Shown here in pieces: positions 9,644 through 17,378 of a stretch of DNA of 32,624 bases. The notes beneath the pieces were generated by a model that saw only the letters and a program-made list of their open reading frames with translations, did no database searches and was not told where the DNA came from. The position numbers were made by a program, and so were the translations under genes. The DNA comes from Candidatus Methanoperedens nitratireducens. GTDB lineage: Archaea > Halobacteriota > Methanosarcinia > Methanosarcinales > Methanoperedenaceae. Position 1 is the first letter of the stretch. Every line of letters starts with the position of its first letter. The stretch is taken from contig NZ_FZMP01000219.1 of assembly GCF_900196725.1 (NCBI RefSeq), positions 32,001-64,624 on the forward strand, read 5' to 3'.

Positions 9644-10047
9644 GTGCATCCCTCCCTCTTGCACTTGTGCTTTTCTACCGCAAGCTTCTCTTCAGGCTGG
9701 TACATGGCAAGGCGGTTCATCAAAAGGGTGAAATCCACAAGATGTGCATCGAATTCAGGTCCGTCCACGCATGCGAACTTCGTTTCGTTGCCAACAAGCA
9801 CGCGGCACGCGCCGCACATCCCCGTGCCGTCAACCATAATTGAGTTCAGGCTGACTATCGTTTTGACATTGAATGGTCTTGTCACTCCTGCCACCGAGCG
9901 CATCATTACAGGCGGACCGATAGCCACAACCCTATCAATCTTTGTTCCGCCTTCGAGCAGCTTCTTGATAATATCGGTGACAAAGCCGTGATGACCTTTC
10001 GTCCCGTCATCCGTGGTGATATAAAGCTCATCGCTTACTCCCCGCAT
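9637..10047 (-). CDS. SudB / NfnA-like oxidoreductase subunit, C-terminal part (frame-shifted)
   Basis: This frame carries the C-terminal half of the small subunit of NADPH:ferredoxin oxidoreductase: the end of the NAD(P)-binding domain (VVAIGPPVMMRSVAG) and the [2Fe-2S] cysteine region MCGACRVLVGNETKFACVDG. The listed start at 10047 is internal. Family sequence continues upstream in the same frame (FKEAGNRVISIIGARSANLLLWEE...) up to about 10125, where it meets the N-terminal fragment out of frame by one base. Joined, the gene is about 280 residues, normal for the family. It overlaps gltA, its partner. Confidence 0.8.
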   Translation of the reverse strand: MRGVSDELYITTDDGTKGHHGFVTDIIKKLLEGGTKIDRVVAIGPPVMMRSVAGVTRPFNVKTIVSLNSIMVDGTGMCGACRVLVGNETKFACVDGPEFDAHLVDFTLLMNRLAMYQPEEKLAVEKHKCKREGCTC

Positions 10048-10097
10048 CCTTTCCTCCCATAAGAGAAGGTTAGCGCTGCGTGCCCCGATGATCGAGA

Positions 10098-10481
10098 TTA
10101 CCCTGTTGCCTGCTTCCTTGAAGCCCGAGCCTGCGGGAAAATGGGCGCAACCCCGACGCCACCCCCGACTAACAGTACGGTACCTTCATTTTCGATATGT
10201 GCAGGATTCCCAAGCGGTCCTATAAAGTCCCGCAGTTCGCCGCCTGCTTTCAGTGATGATAGCTGCATCGTCGTCTTGCCGACTACCATGAAAATAGTTG
10301 TTACGGTTCCTTTTTCCCTGTCAAAATCAGCGATTGTGAGCGGTATCCTCTCTCCGGTTTCGTCTATTCTCAGGATGACGAATTGTCCAGGCTGTGCCTT
10401 TTTAGCTATACGCGGAGCGCTTATGTCCATTAAATGTATTGTTGGTACAAGCTCCTGTTTTTTTAAAATTTTAAATGGCAT
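10098..10481 (-). CDS. SudB / NfnA-like oxidoreductase subunit, N-terminal part (frame-shifted)
   Basis: This is the N-terminal half of the FNR-like small subunit: an FAD-binding barrel with PGQFVILRIDETGERIPLTI and the nucleotide-binding GGGVGVAPIFPQARA. Reading then goes off family after ARA into SRKQATG and stops at 10098-10100. Adding one base near 10119-10127 restores the family sequence into the downstream frame. AAGGAG before the ATG at 10481 supports the start. As it stands the gene would give no working subunit, yet the rest of the sequence shows no decay, so a sequencing or assembly error is likely. Confidence 0.8.
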   Translation of the reverse strand: MPFKILKKQELVPTIHLMDISAPRIAKKAQPGQFVILRIDETGERIPLTIADFDREKGTVTTIFMVVGKTTMQLSSLKAGGELRDFIGPLGNPAHIENEGTVLLVGGGVGVAPIFPQARASRKQATG

Positions 10482-10583
10482 GATTCTCCTTCTGGCTTAA
10501 AATGAACTTTGATACAAAAAGGCTTTGGTTTTTTCTATTTTATTTTTGGCGCTTTAAGGTTTTATGTGATGTGAACAGAAAAT

Positions 10584-11252
10584 TTATTTCCTTCGTCGAA
10601 TCTCAGTCCCGAACCTGACAAGAGCCGCTTCAAAATCCGAAAAACAATAGGGAAGGGCAGCCTGCTCCAGGAGTCTTTTAAGCTCTTCGAGGATTTTTCT
10701 CTTCTCTTCATCAGTGTGTCCCTCCAGGCTGGTAAGTCCCAGTTTACGGGCAGCAATAATCACCGTATCCCCCGGTATCGGGTCGGCTTTTTGCCAGATA
10801 TCTCTCAGTTCCCGAAGGAATATGTTCACCGTTACCTCGCCGACGCCTTTAAATTCCATGAGCCTTGACTCCAGGTCCCCAGGGTCACGGGCTTCTTCAT
10901 GCAGGCGGTTCAGGTCGCCGCTGTACCTGTTATTTAGCATCTCTGATATACCGAGCAGTTTTGTTGCCGTCTTGAAATCGTAGCGTGCATACCCGCCTGC
11001 ATCAAGTATTTGTACAAGACCGTCCCAGCCTGTCTTGAGGATAGCATCAGGCGTAAGCACTCCTCTTTTCTTGAATTCACGATAGGTTTGCATGGCTGCG
11101 CTCTGCCTTATCCTTGTGCCGAAAAGAATGGAGGCGAGGAACCATTTGAATATCTCTCCGGAGCTGCCTGAATCTATGTTGATACCCAATTCAGTGGAAA
11201 ACCTGCTGCCCCATTCCTTTAAGAGCTGCTCGATTGCTTCTCTCTTGCTCAT
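10584..11252 (-). CDS. HhH-GPD family DNA glycosylase-like protein (endonuclease III-related)
   Basis: The 222-residue protein has the HhH-GPD fold of base-excision repair glycosylases: helix-hairpin-helix LMEFKGVGEVTVNIFLREL around residues 136-154, followed by the Gly/Pro-Asp segment PIPGDTVIIAARKLG that carries the catalytic Asp. The lysine of bifunctional endonuclease III (in LPGVGRKTA) is replaced here (GVGEVTV), and the C-terminal 4Fe-4S cysteines of EndoIII are absent; only one Cys is present. It may therefore be a monofunctional glycosylase or bind damaged DNA without lyase activity. It stands upstream of the SudAB pair on the same strand with 102 bases between them. Confidence 0.8.
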   Translation of the reverse strand: MSKREAIEQLLKEWGSRFSTELGINIDSGSSGEIFKWFLASILFGTRIRQSAAMQTYREFKKRGVLTPDAILKTGWDGLVQILDAGGYARYDFKTATKLLGISEMLNNRYSGDLNRLHEEARDPGDLESRLMEFKGVGEVTVNIFLRELRDIWQKADPIPGDTVIIAARKLGLTSLEGHTDEEKRKILEELKRLLEQAALPYCFSDFEAALVRFGTEIRRRK

Positions 11253-11441
11253 TAATTTACTTATGATCTTTAGCCACCATGAGATTATCGCAAAATATTG
11301 TTTTTTGTGCTATGTTATTGCCAGGGTCGAACAAGCTGTAGAGCAAAGTCTCACTCCAACATGGTGCCTGCATAGAAGCATATTAAAAAGAAGTTCCGGG
11401 GAAACCTGCAGTGCATTTATTAGGCACAAATTTATAATAAG

Positions 11442-11813
11442 CTATGCCGCAGCAAGCTTTTTCTCAATATCTGCAATCTTAATTTTGAGAGCCGTTATCT
11501 CTTCAATAACCGGAATACGCATTTCTATAGAGTCAAGCCTTGTATTGATTGCCTCAAATCTATGATCCATGCCTTCAAATCTATAATCCAGACCCTGAAA
11601 TTTAGATATCATTTCTTTTCTGTTGCTCTCAATTTCTTTTCTAAGACCTTCAATCTCAATCTTAGTCTCGTTTCTAAGACTTTCAATCTCTGTCTTAGTC
11701 TCATTTCTGAGGCTCTCTATTTTAACATCCAAAGATTTGATATCGCCGCTAATCTCACTGAGCTTAGGTAATAACAAGCGTTCTATCCAGCCAGGTATCT
11801 TTTCAGCGGGCAT
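11442..11813 (-). CDS. Small coiled-coil protein, unknown function
   Basis: This protein has 123 residues, almost entirely coiled coil after a short N-terminus (MPAEKIPGWIERLLLP). Residues ~34-60 contain near-repeats of about 11 residues (ESLRNETKTEI, ESLRNETKIEI, EGLRKEIESNR), then (DYRFEGMDHRFEAINTRLDSIE). The 11-residue period suggests a right-handed or stacked coiled coil. There is no signal peptide, membrane segment or enzymatic motif. It lies upstream of the HhH-GPD gene on the same strand and is divergent from ahcY. I do not recognise a specific function. The internal repeats may make its length variable among relatives. Confidence 0.6.
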   Translation of the reverse strand: MPAEKIPGWIERLLLPKLSEISGDIKSLDVKIESLRNETKTEIESLRNETKIEIEGLRKEIESNRKEMISKFQGLDYRFEGMDHRFEAINTRLDSIEMRIPVIEEITALKIKIADIEKKLAAA

Positions 11814-11936
11814 AGTCTATACTTAAAGCACATTCTATTTAACTTTTGGCTAAAGTTAACTGAAAATTACATGTAGAAATAGAAACAATTAATAACAATC
11901 TCAGGCATTTTATGTCCGTTTTAGGAAACAGGGATT

Positions 11937-13196
11937 ATGATGAAAGATTATATAATAAAAGATATAAACCTCGCAGAGGCAGGTAAACAGCGTATCGAAT
12001 GGGCACGCAGACACATGCCGGTCCTCCAGAAGATCAAGGAACAGTTCGAGAGCGAAAAACCGCTTGAGGGTGTCAATGTAGTTGCATGCCTTCATGTGAC
12101 TGTTGAAACCGCGAATCTTATCTATACACTCAAAGCCGGGGGTGCTAATATCGCGCTCACAGCCTCAAACCCGCTCAGCACTCAGGATGATGTGGCAGCC
12201 GCACTTGCTTCCGGAGGAATAAAAACCTTTGCGATAAAAGGGGAGAACGAGAAACAATATTATGAGTGTCTTGAAGAGGCGCTCAAAATCAAGCCTCATG
12301 TCACGCTTGATGACGGTGCTGATACCATCGCGCTTGTCCATTCAAAGCACCAGGAGCTTATAAAAGACATCAAAGGCGGATGTGAAGAGACAACCACTGG
12401 CGTGATAAGGCTGCGCGCTATGGCTACAGATGGTGCACTTAAGTATCCTGTGATCGCAGTGAATGATGCCGAGACAAAGATGATGTTCGATAACCGTTAC
12501 GGTACAGGGCAAAGCACCATACACGGGATAATGAACGCCACAAATATACTGTTCGCAGGGAAAACGATCGTCGTAGCAGGTTACGGCTGGTGCGGTCGCG
12601 GTGTTGCGTCGCGGGCGCGGGGACTTGGAGGAAATGTGGTCGTGGTGGAAGTTGAACCGAGAAAGGCTCTGGAAGCCGTCATGGACGGGTTCAGGGTCAT
12701 GCCAATGATGGAAGCCGCAAAAATCGGGGACCTGTTCATAACAGTAACGGGCGATATATCTGTAATTCGTAAGGAGCATTTCCAGGCGATGAAGGACCAG
12801 GCGATAGTGTGCAATTCAGGGCATTTCAATGTCGAGATCGATATCCCGCAGCTTACAAAGTTATCAAAGGAAGTCAACCAGATAAAGAACGATGTGCAGG
12901 AATACGTCATGCAGGATGACCGCAGGATTTACCTGCTTGCAGAAGGCAGGCTCGTGAACCTTGCAAGCGCGTTCGGGCATCCGCCTGAGGTCATGGACAT
13001 GAGTTTTGCGAACCAGGCGCTTGCAGTAAGGTACATAAATGAGAAAGGCAGGACACTTAAGAACCAGGTTTACAGGGTTCCTGCTGAGATCGACAGCAGA
13101 GTGGCAAAACTCAAACTTGAGGCTATGGGCATTGAAATAGAGACCCTGACAGAGGAGCAGGATAAATATCTCCATTCATGGACTCTGGGAACATGA
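11937..13196 (+). CDS. ahcY: Adenosylhomocysteinase (or S-inosylhomocysteine hydrolase)
   Basis: The enzyme cleaves S-adenosylhomocysteine, the product of methyltransferases, to a nucleoside and homocysteine. Its 419 residues contain the conserved [43 protein letters not shown], the NAD-binding [18 protein letters not shown] starting near residue 215, and a C-terminus ending [11 protein letters not shown]. In some methanogens the homologue uses S-inosylhomocysteine after deamination, so the true substrate here is open. The ATG at 11937 is followed directly by a second ATG at 11940. The next gene overlaps the stop (ATGA), so ahcY heads a four-gene unit. Confidence 0.95.
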   Translation: MMKDYIIKDINLAEAGKQRIEWARRHMPVLQKIKEQFESEKPLEGVNVVACLHVTVETANLIYTLKAGGANIALTASNPLSTQDDVAAALASGGIKTFAIKGENEKQYYECLEEALKIKPHVTLDDGADTIALVHSKHQELIKDIKGGCEETTTGVIRLRAMATDGALKYPVIAVNDAETKMMFDNRYGTGQSTIHGIMNATNILFAGKTIVVAGYGWCGRGVASRARGLGGNVVVVEVEPRKALEAVMDGFRVMPMMEAAKIGDLFITVTGDISVIRKEHFQAMKDQAIVCNSGHFNVEIDIPQLTKLSKEVNQIKNDVQEYVMQDDRRIYLLAEGRLVNLASAFGHPPEVMDMSFANQALAVRYINEKGRTLKNQVYRVPAEIDSRVAKLKLEAMGIEIETLTEEQDKYLHSWTLGT

Positions 13197-14281
13197 TATT
13201 AAAGAAAAAAGACGTTGAGGACTATTTATCAGGACTATATGGAAAAGCAAAAGTCACAGGCATCAGCGAGCTTGGCGGTATACCTGTCGAAGTTGAAGAG
13301 GGAATAAAAGGATTTGGTTACGGGAAGCCCTACCTCATCGAATTTGAGGTGAATGGCAAAACGAACTCCGTGGTTCTTTCAACAATGCGCGTTCAGAAAG
13401 GCTTCGGGCACGACCATTTCTCAGACCGTGCGCAGATCCTGATATGGCAGCATTCGGTTTTTAGTAAACTGCCCGACCATGTACGCTCTCTTGACGTTGG
13501 ATACTTCACCGGCGAGGGAAGGCTTTTCTCAACAGGAATGGCTGAGGAATATTTCATTTTAATGGAAAAGATCGAGGGAAAGGAGTATTTCCTTGACCTT
13601 GAGAGAATAAAAAAGGACGGAAAGCTCATCTCGCTTGATAAGGACAGAGCCGGGGCGTTATCATCCTATCTTGCCCGGATACATGCCAGCAAGCATGACG
13701 ACCGCGAACTGTATCTCCGGAAAATAAGGGACACGGTGGGACATGGCGAATGCATAATGGGACTGACTGACAGCTACCCGGATAACCTGGATTTTGTTAG
13801 CCGGGACGACCTTTGCGAGATCGAGAAGAAATGCGTTGGCTGGCGCTATAAGATAAAAGGGAAAGCGCATCGGCTGTGCATGACCCACGGCGACTTCCAT
13901 CCATGGAATATTATGTTCCGCGAGGGCGCGGATTTCACGTTACTGGACAGGAGCCGCGGCGAGTGGGGAGAGGCAGCAGATGATGTTTCATCCATAACTA
14001 TGAACTATCTCTTCTATTCCCTTCAAAAATATGGGGAGCTTGCGGGACCGTTCCGGGAATTATACGAGCTTTTCTTCAAGAATTACCTTGACAGGACGCA
14101 TGACGACGAACTTCTGAAAGTCATCCAGCCTTTCTATGTGTTCAGGAGCCTTGTAGTGGCAAGTCCAATATGGTACCCCAGCCTTGAGCCGTCCGTCAGG
14201 AAAAAGCTTTTCAATTTTATATATAACGTTCTGGACAGTGAAGAATTTAATTACCAGAACGTGAATTCATATATATCGTAA
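13193..14281 (+). CDS. Small-molecule phosphotransferase, APH/choline-kinase fold
   Basis: The protein has about 360 residues with a clear APH-type kinase core: catalytic [12 protein letters not shown] (around residue 235) and the metal-binding Asp in [16 protein letters not shown] phosphoryl acceptor cannot be read from the sequence; the family includes kinases for aminoglycosides, choline, homoserine and sugars. The ATG at 13193 overlaps the stop of ahcY (ATGA) and is preferred; the frame also contains a start at 13178. Position between ahcY and a CysC-like kinase suggests a metabolite kinase, perhaps linked to the nucleoside or homocysteine released by ahcY, but this is inference. It is unlikely to be a resistance gene. 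Confidence 0.8.
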   Translation: MILKKKDVEDYLSGLYGKAKVTGISELGGIPVEVEEGIKGFGYGKPYLIEFEVNGKTNSVVLSTMRVQKGFGHDHFSDRAQILIWQHSVFSKLPDHVRSLDVGYFTGEGRLFSTGMAEEYFILMEKIEGKEYFLDLERIKKDGKLISLDKDRAGALSSYLARIHASKHDDRELYLRKIRDTVGHGECIMGLTDSYPDNLDFVSRDDLCEIEKKCVGWRYKIKGKAHRLCMTHGDFHPWNIMFREGADFTLLDRSRGEWGEAADDVSSITMNYLFYSLQKYGELAGPFRELYELFFKNYLDRTHDDELLKVIQPFYVFRSLVVASPIWYPSLEPSVRKKLFNFIYNVLDSEEFNYQNVNSYIS

Positions 14282-14297
14282 ATATCGTAAGGTGAAA

Positions 14298-14816
14298 ATG
14301 GCTTTCGCAGTATGGTTCACGGGTCTTCCGGGAAGCGGAAAAACAGCGGTTGCATCGCGCACGGCAGCTCTTCTCAAGAAAGAAGGCATCAAGGTCAAAA
14401 TCCTCCAGCTTGATGAGATCCGCAGGGTTCTTACCCCGGACCCGAAATATACCGATGAAGAGAGGGACATAGTCTATGCTTCTCTTGCGTATATGGCAAA
14501 ACTCCTGACCGAATGCGGCGTGAACGTTTTTATTGACGCGACGGCGAACAGAAGAAAATATCGCGACGCTGCGCGCAAAATAATCCCGGAGTTCGCCGAG
14601 GTGTTTATCCGGTGCCCTATTGAGTTATGTATGGAGCGCGAAGCGCATAGAAAAGCTATTTTTTCACCTAAGGGTATTTACAAAAAAGCATCCATGCCCG
14701 GAGCAGCCGTTCCCGGGGTCAATGTACCTTATGAAGAACCCCTGAACCCTGAAATCGTTATCGATAGCGATAAAATGACTCCGGATGAGAGTGCAAGGAA
14801 AGTGCTGATGCGATAA
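14298..14816 (+). CDS. CysC-like P-loop kinase (adenylylsulfate kinase family)
   Basis: AAGGTGA (14289-14295) directly upstream supports the ATG at 14298 rather than the GTG at 14292. The ~172-residue product has the Walker A GLPGSGKTAVA near the N-terminus and a CysC-like end (PGVNVPYEEPLNPEIVID). In CysC, APS is held by an LDGDNxR motif and an ENxRR segment. Here the first is LQLDEIRR, and the second is replaced (YTDEERDIVYASLAYMAKLL, no Asn-x-Arg-Arg). It may therefore phosphorylate something other than APS. No ATP sulfurylase or PAPS reductase is nearby. It follows the phosphotransferase by 16 bases and precedes an IMPase. Confidence 0.75.
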   Translation: MAFAVWFTGLPGSGKTAVASRTAALLKKEGIKVKILQLDEIRRVLTPDPKYTDEERDIVYASLAYMAKLLTECGVNVFIDATANRRKYRDAARKIIPEFAEVFIRCPIELCMEREAHRKAIFSPKGIYKKASMPGAAVPGVNVPYEEPLNPEIVIDSDKMTPDESARKVLMR

Positions 14817-14830
14817 TCACTCTTTTTAAA
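14817..14830 (+). terminator. T-run after the CysC-like gene
   Basis: CTCTTTTTAAAAA at about 14820-14831 contains five T followed by A-rich sequence. It lies between the CysC-like stop and the IMPase start, so it may attenuate transcription between the two. Weak, pattern only. Confidence 0.25.
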
Positions 14831-14888
14831 AATAATCAGGACGAAGCATCTTTTGAGTCCCCGGAGAGATAAGTACGTGGAGGAGAAC

Positions 14889-15686
14889 ATGGAGATTGAA
14901 ACTTTAATCGAAATAGGGACCGAGGTCAGGGATGTGATATGCTCATACATCAAAGAGAACGTGGATTACGGAGAAATGATCGTGCAGAGGGCAAAGGATA
15001 TAACGCGCAAGATGGATATGGCTGCCGAACATGCTCTTGATGATGCGCTTCTTGCCCGCGATCTCTCTGCAAGGATAATATCCGAGGAGCTCGGCGACCG
15101 CGTGGTCGGGACGCAGCCCGGGTTCATGCTTGTTTTTGACCCTATCGACGGCTCTACAAACGCAACATGCGGCATCCCTTTTTTCTGCACTTCCCTTGCT
15201 TACACGGAAAAAACGGATGTAGCCACGTTCGACGATATCAGCATGGCAGTTATCTGCGATATACAGGGAAATACTTACTGCGCCGAGCAAGGAAAAGGCG
15301 CTTTTTTCAACGGCAAACCGATAAAGAACGAAAGGCGGGGAACAAGATTAAAACCTGTTGTATCTGTGTATTCATACGGCGTACCAGATGTCCCGCCCGG
15401 ATTGGTCGAGCTTGGAAAATCGCTCATAATCAGGGCGCTTGGCAGCATCGCGCTGGATATGTGCTATGCGGCTGACGGGACGCTTGACGGGGTTATTGAT
15501 ACACGGGGGCTTGTAAGCGGCTACGATATCATGGCATCTGCGCTGATATTGAAAGAAGCGGGCGGGAGGCTCACCGATCTTGGGGGAAAGCCCGTTGCCA
15601 ATGATGTGCGTGTGACCGGATTATCGATTATAGGAACAAAAAACAGTGAGCTGCGCGACAGGATTGTTAGAACCCTGGCTATATGA
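14889..15686 (+). CDS. suhB: Inositol monophosphatase / fructose-1,6-bisphosphatase family phosphatase
   Basis: This is a Mg2+-dependent sugar- or nucleotide-phosphate phosphatase. The ATG at 14889 has GGAGGAG a few bases upstream (14879-14885); the frame also runs back to a TTG at 14853 that lacks support. The 265-residue product carries the metal-binding motif DPIDGSTNA, the ISEELGD upstream element, and the C-terminal GSIALDMCYAADGTLDGVID ... YDIMASALILKEAGG. Archaeal members hydrolyse inositol-1-phosphate and fructose-1,6-bisphosphate; a CysQ-like role on 3'-phosphoadenosine phosphates is also thinkable beside a CysC-like kinase. It ends one base before the convergent phoU gene. Confidence 0.88.
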   Translation: MEIETLIEIGTEVRDVICSYIKENVDYGEMIVQRAKDITRKMDMAAEHALDDALLARDLSARIISEELGDRVVGTQPGFMLVFDPIDGSTNATCGIPFFCTSLAYTEKTDVATFDDISMAVICDIQGNTYCAEQGKGAFFNGKPIKNERRGTRLKPVVSVYSYGVPDVPPGLVELGKSLIIRALGSIALDMCYAADGTLDGVIDTRGLVSGYDIMASALILKEAGGRLTDLGGKPVANDVRVTGLSIIGTKNSELRDRIVRTLAI

Positions 15687-15687
15687 A

Positions 15688-16689
15688 TCAGGACACTTCC
15701 GTTGACATATTGATAGCTACCTCTGCAATATCTCCGCTGTAGCTTGCTATTCTCCCAAGGCTGTCAAGCATCGTTTTCATCAGGATGGCGGATTGGATAT
15801 CCTCTATTTTGAATAATTCTTCTGAAATATCGGAATGGGACTTCTCAACTTTTTTCAGTTCATGAAAAACCGTTTCAGCCATTTCACCGTTTCTTGTGAA
15901 TAGCGCCTGGACCGATTTTTCAAAAGTTGCGACCATATTATTGGTGAGTTCTATAAACTCGTCCAGTTGTGTTTCTTTCTGGACCTCAAATAACTGGATG
16001 TAACTTTTTGCTATTATCTCAATATGGTCGGCGATCCTTTCAAGGACTTTTACCACTATCCTGTAACCAAGGCAATCCCTCTGGGATTCTATCCCGAGTT
16101 TTTCCGCTACCTGCTGGTATTCCACCGCGCTCTTAAGCTGCCTGACAACTAAAAAGTAGAGCCTGTCGATCTCTTTCTCTCGTACTATTATATCTTTAGC
16201 AAGCCCGATATCCCTGTTTTTTAACGCCTTGGCAAGATCAAGGATCATCGACCTGTCTATGGAAAACATCCTCTGGAGTATCTGCATTGTACTCATGCGT
16301 TTGTAATCCAGCATTATCTCAAGTGTCATTGCTTCGTTGGTGTCTTCGACTATTTCCACGCCTATCAGGTAGTCCAGGATATTCCGTATGCTCTCCCTGT
16401 ATGCAAGATGGTTCTTCCTGTCAAGCTTTATCTTGATCGTATCATAACCTACAAGATAAAAAGCGATCAATATACGTTCAAGAGCTTCGCTTGATGCCAC
16501 CTGTGAGATCCTGATCTCCTTCGTTTTTGACTCTTTTTCAATAACACTGGTCTCGATCAATAATGAGCTGCCCTGCTCCGTGACTACCAGGGAGTCTCCC
16601 GGCTTCAGGTTGGTCTTCTTAACCCATTTTTTGGGCAGCGAGATCACATAGGTAGAGCCGCCGCTTACGTAAACTTTACGTGCTTCCAT
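15688..16689 (-). CDS. phoU: PhoU-like regulator with N-terminal AbrB/SpoVT DNA-binding domain
   Basis: The protein has 333 residues. The first ~45 are an AbrB-type swapped-hairpin DNA-binding domain (RKVYVSGGSTYVISLPKKWVKKTNLKPGDSLVV). The remainder is all-helical with two PhoU-like bundles (VRQLKSAVEYQQVAEKLG, CLGYRIVVKVLERIADHIEIIA, LGRIASYSGDIAEVAINM). This fusion is typical of archaea and is usually called a phosphate uptake regulator. The PhoU part signals phosphate-transporter state in bacteria; the archaeal fusion probably binds DNA itself. No pst transporter genes are in the window. It ends nose to nose with the IMPase and has a TATA box at 16719-16726. Confidence 0.92.
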   Translation of the reverse strand: MEARKVYVSGGSTYVISLPKKWVKKTNLKPGDSLVVTEQGSSLLIETSVIEKESKTKEIRISQVASSEALERILIAFYLVGYDTIKIKLDRKNHLAYRESIRNILDYLIGVEIVEDTNEAMTLEIMLDYKRMSTMQILQRMFSIDRSMILDLAKALKNRDIGLAKDIIVREKEIDRLYFLVVRQLKSAVEYQQVAEKLGIESQRDCLGYRIVVKVLERIADHIEIIAKSYIQLFEVQKETQLDEFIELTNNMVATFEKSVQALFTRNGEMAETVFHELKKVEKSHSDISEELFKIEDIQSAILMKTMLDSLGRIASYSGDIAEVAINMSTEVS

Positions 16690-16718
16690 GTCAATCGTTT
16701 TCTACTGATAGTTGATGG

Positions 16719-16726
16719 TATATATA
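16719..16726 (-). promoter_or_regulatory. TATA box of phoU-AbrB gene
   Basis: TATATATA at 16719-16726 lies 30-37 bases upstream of the phoU start (16689) on the minus strand. That spacing suits an archaeal promoter giving an almost leaderless transcript. Confidence 0.5.
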
Positions 16727-16810
16727 GATTATTGAAAAAAATATATACTTTTTTCAGGTAAGGCCATCGATCAGGGAAAATAAACGGAAAAAGAGATTTT
16801 CAAGTTAAGT

Positions 16811-16854
16811 AAAATTTCAATCCATTGTGTAGTCCCGAAAAAATTTCAATGCAT
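16811..16854. repeat. Direct repeat pair in the phoU-usp intergenic region
   Basis: AAAATTTCAATCCAT (16811-16825) and AAAATTTCAATGCAT (16840-16854) differ at one of 15 positions and start 29 bases apart. They sit in the divergent promoter region between phoU-AbrB and uspA, just upstream of the usp promoter region. They could be paired binding sites for a regulator, possibly the AbrB-PhoU protein itself. Confidence 0.45.
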
Positions 16855-16892
16855 ACAAAGCTTAATATTCTTTGTGGATGTATCACCGTGCC

Positions 16893-17291
16893 ATGGCGCG
16901 AGTTGAAGTTCTTCTGGCAACTGACGGCTCGGAGTCAGCAAAAAAAGCCGAGATGGCAGCTCTTAAGATAACTAAGTCCTACAATATCAGGATGGCAGCC
17001 CTGTTCGTGGCGCAGGTCAAGTCCGAGGATGAAAGTGAGAAAATCATACGCTACGGCGAGCAGGTTCTGGATGGCGTCGTCGAAGACGGTAAAACAATGG
17101 GTGTTGAGGTGCAAAAGATCCTCAAGGTAGGAAGCCCCGCAGAAACCATACTCAATGTCGCAAAGAGCCTGAACGTGCATACCATAGTGGTCGGCTCTGA
17201 AGGGAAGAAGGGACTTAAACGCGTGCTCCTCGGAAGTGTTGCTGAAAACGTGGTGCGCAACGCGGAATGCACTGTGCTTGTAGCGAGATGA
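16893..17291 (+). CDS. uspA: Universal stress protein A family, copy 1
   Basis: The ATG at 16893 (MARVEVLLATDGSE) is the usual N-terminus of the family; the frame also runs from 16872. The 132-residue protein has the N-terminal LLATDGSESAKKAE and the C-terminal ATP-binding motif G-x2-G-x9-G-S (GSEGKKG then LLGS), ending CTVLVAR. It is therefore an ATP-binding type. It lies 87 bases before hyfB-1, while a second Usp closes the hyf operon. The two proteins share long stretches (KKAE, KITKSYNIRMAA, VQKIL, KCTVLVAR-like end). Co-regulation or physical association with the Hyf-like complex is inferred from position only. Confidence 0.93.
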   Translation: MARVEVLLATDGSESAKKAEMAALKITKSYNIRMAALFVAQVKSEDESEKIIRYGEQVLDGVVEDGKTMGVEVQKILKVGSPAETILNVAKSLNVHTIVVGSEGKKGLKRVLLGSVAENVVRNAECTVLVAR

Positions 17292-17317
17292 GGGCTAATT
17301 ATTTTTCAAGAACCGAT

Positions 17318-17353
17318 TGGCTTATATAGCTATCTCACTATCAAAATAAGCCA
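17318..17353 (+). promoter_or_regulatory. Promoter of hyfB-1: TATA box inside an inverted repeat
   Basis: TTATATAG at 17322-17329 is a good archaeal TATA box for the ATG at 17379. It overlaps the left arm of a perfect 7-bp inverted repeat, TGGCTTA (17318-17324) and TAAGCCA (17347-17353). A protein bound across the arms would cover the TATA box and the expected transcription start. Pattern only. Confidence 0.45.
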
Positions 17354-17378
17354 GTTCGAATGCTTGGACTGATTCTAC

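Noticed and set aside
11092..11565. 157-residue + strand frame across the HhH-GPD and coiled-coil region
   Set aside because: It overlaps two genes with clear family or structural features on the other strand and has no recognisable content of its own.
13193..14281. Aminoglycoside resistance gene
   Set aside because: The APH fold is shared by many metabolite kinases; the operon with ahcY in an archaeon gives no support for resistance.
16811..16854. CRISPR-like fragment: repeats beginning with ATTTCAAT as in some archaeal CRISPR repeats
   Set aside because: Only two copies, 15 bp long, 14-base spacer and no further repeats on either side; better explained as paired operator sites or chance.
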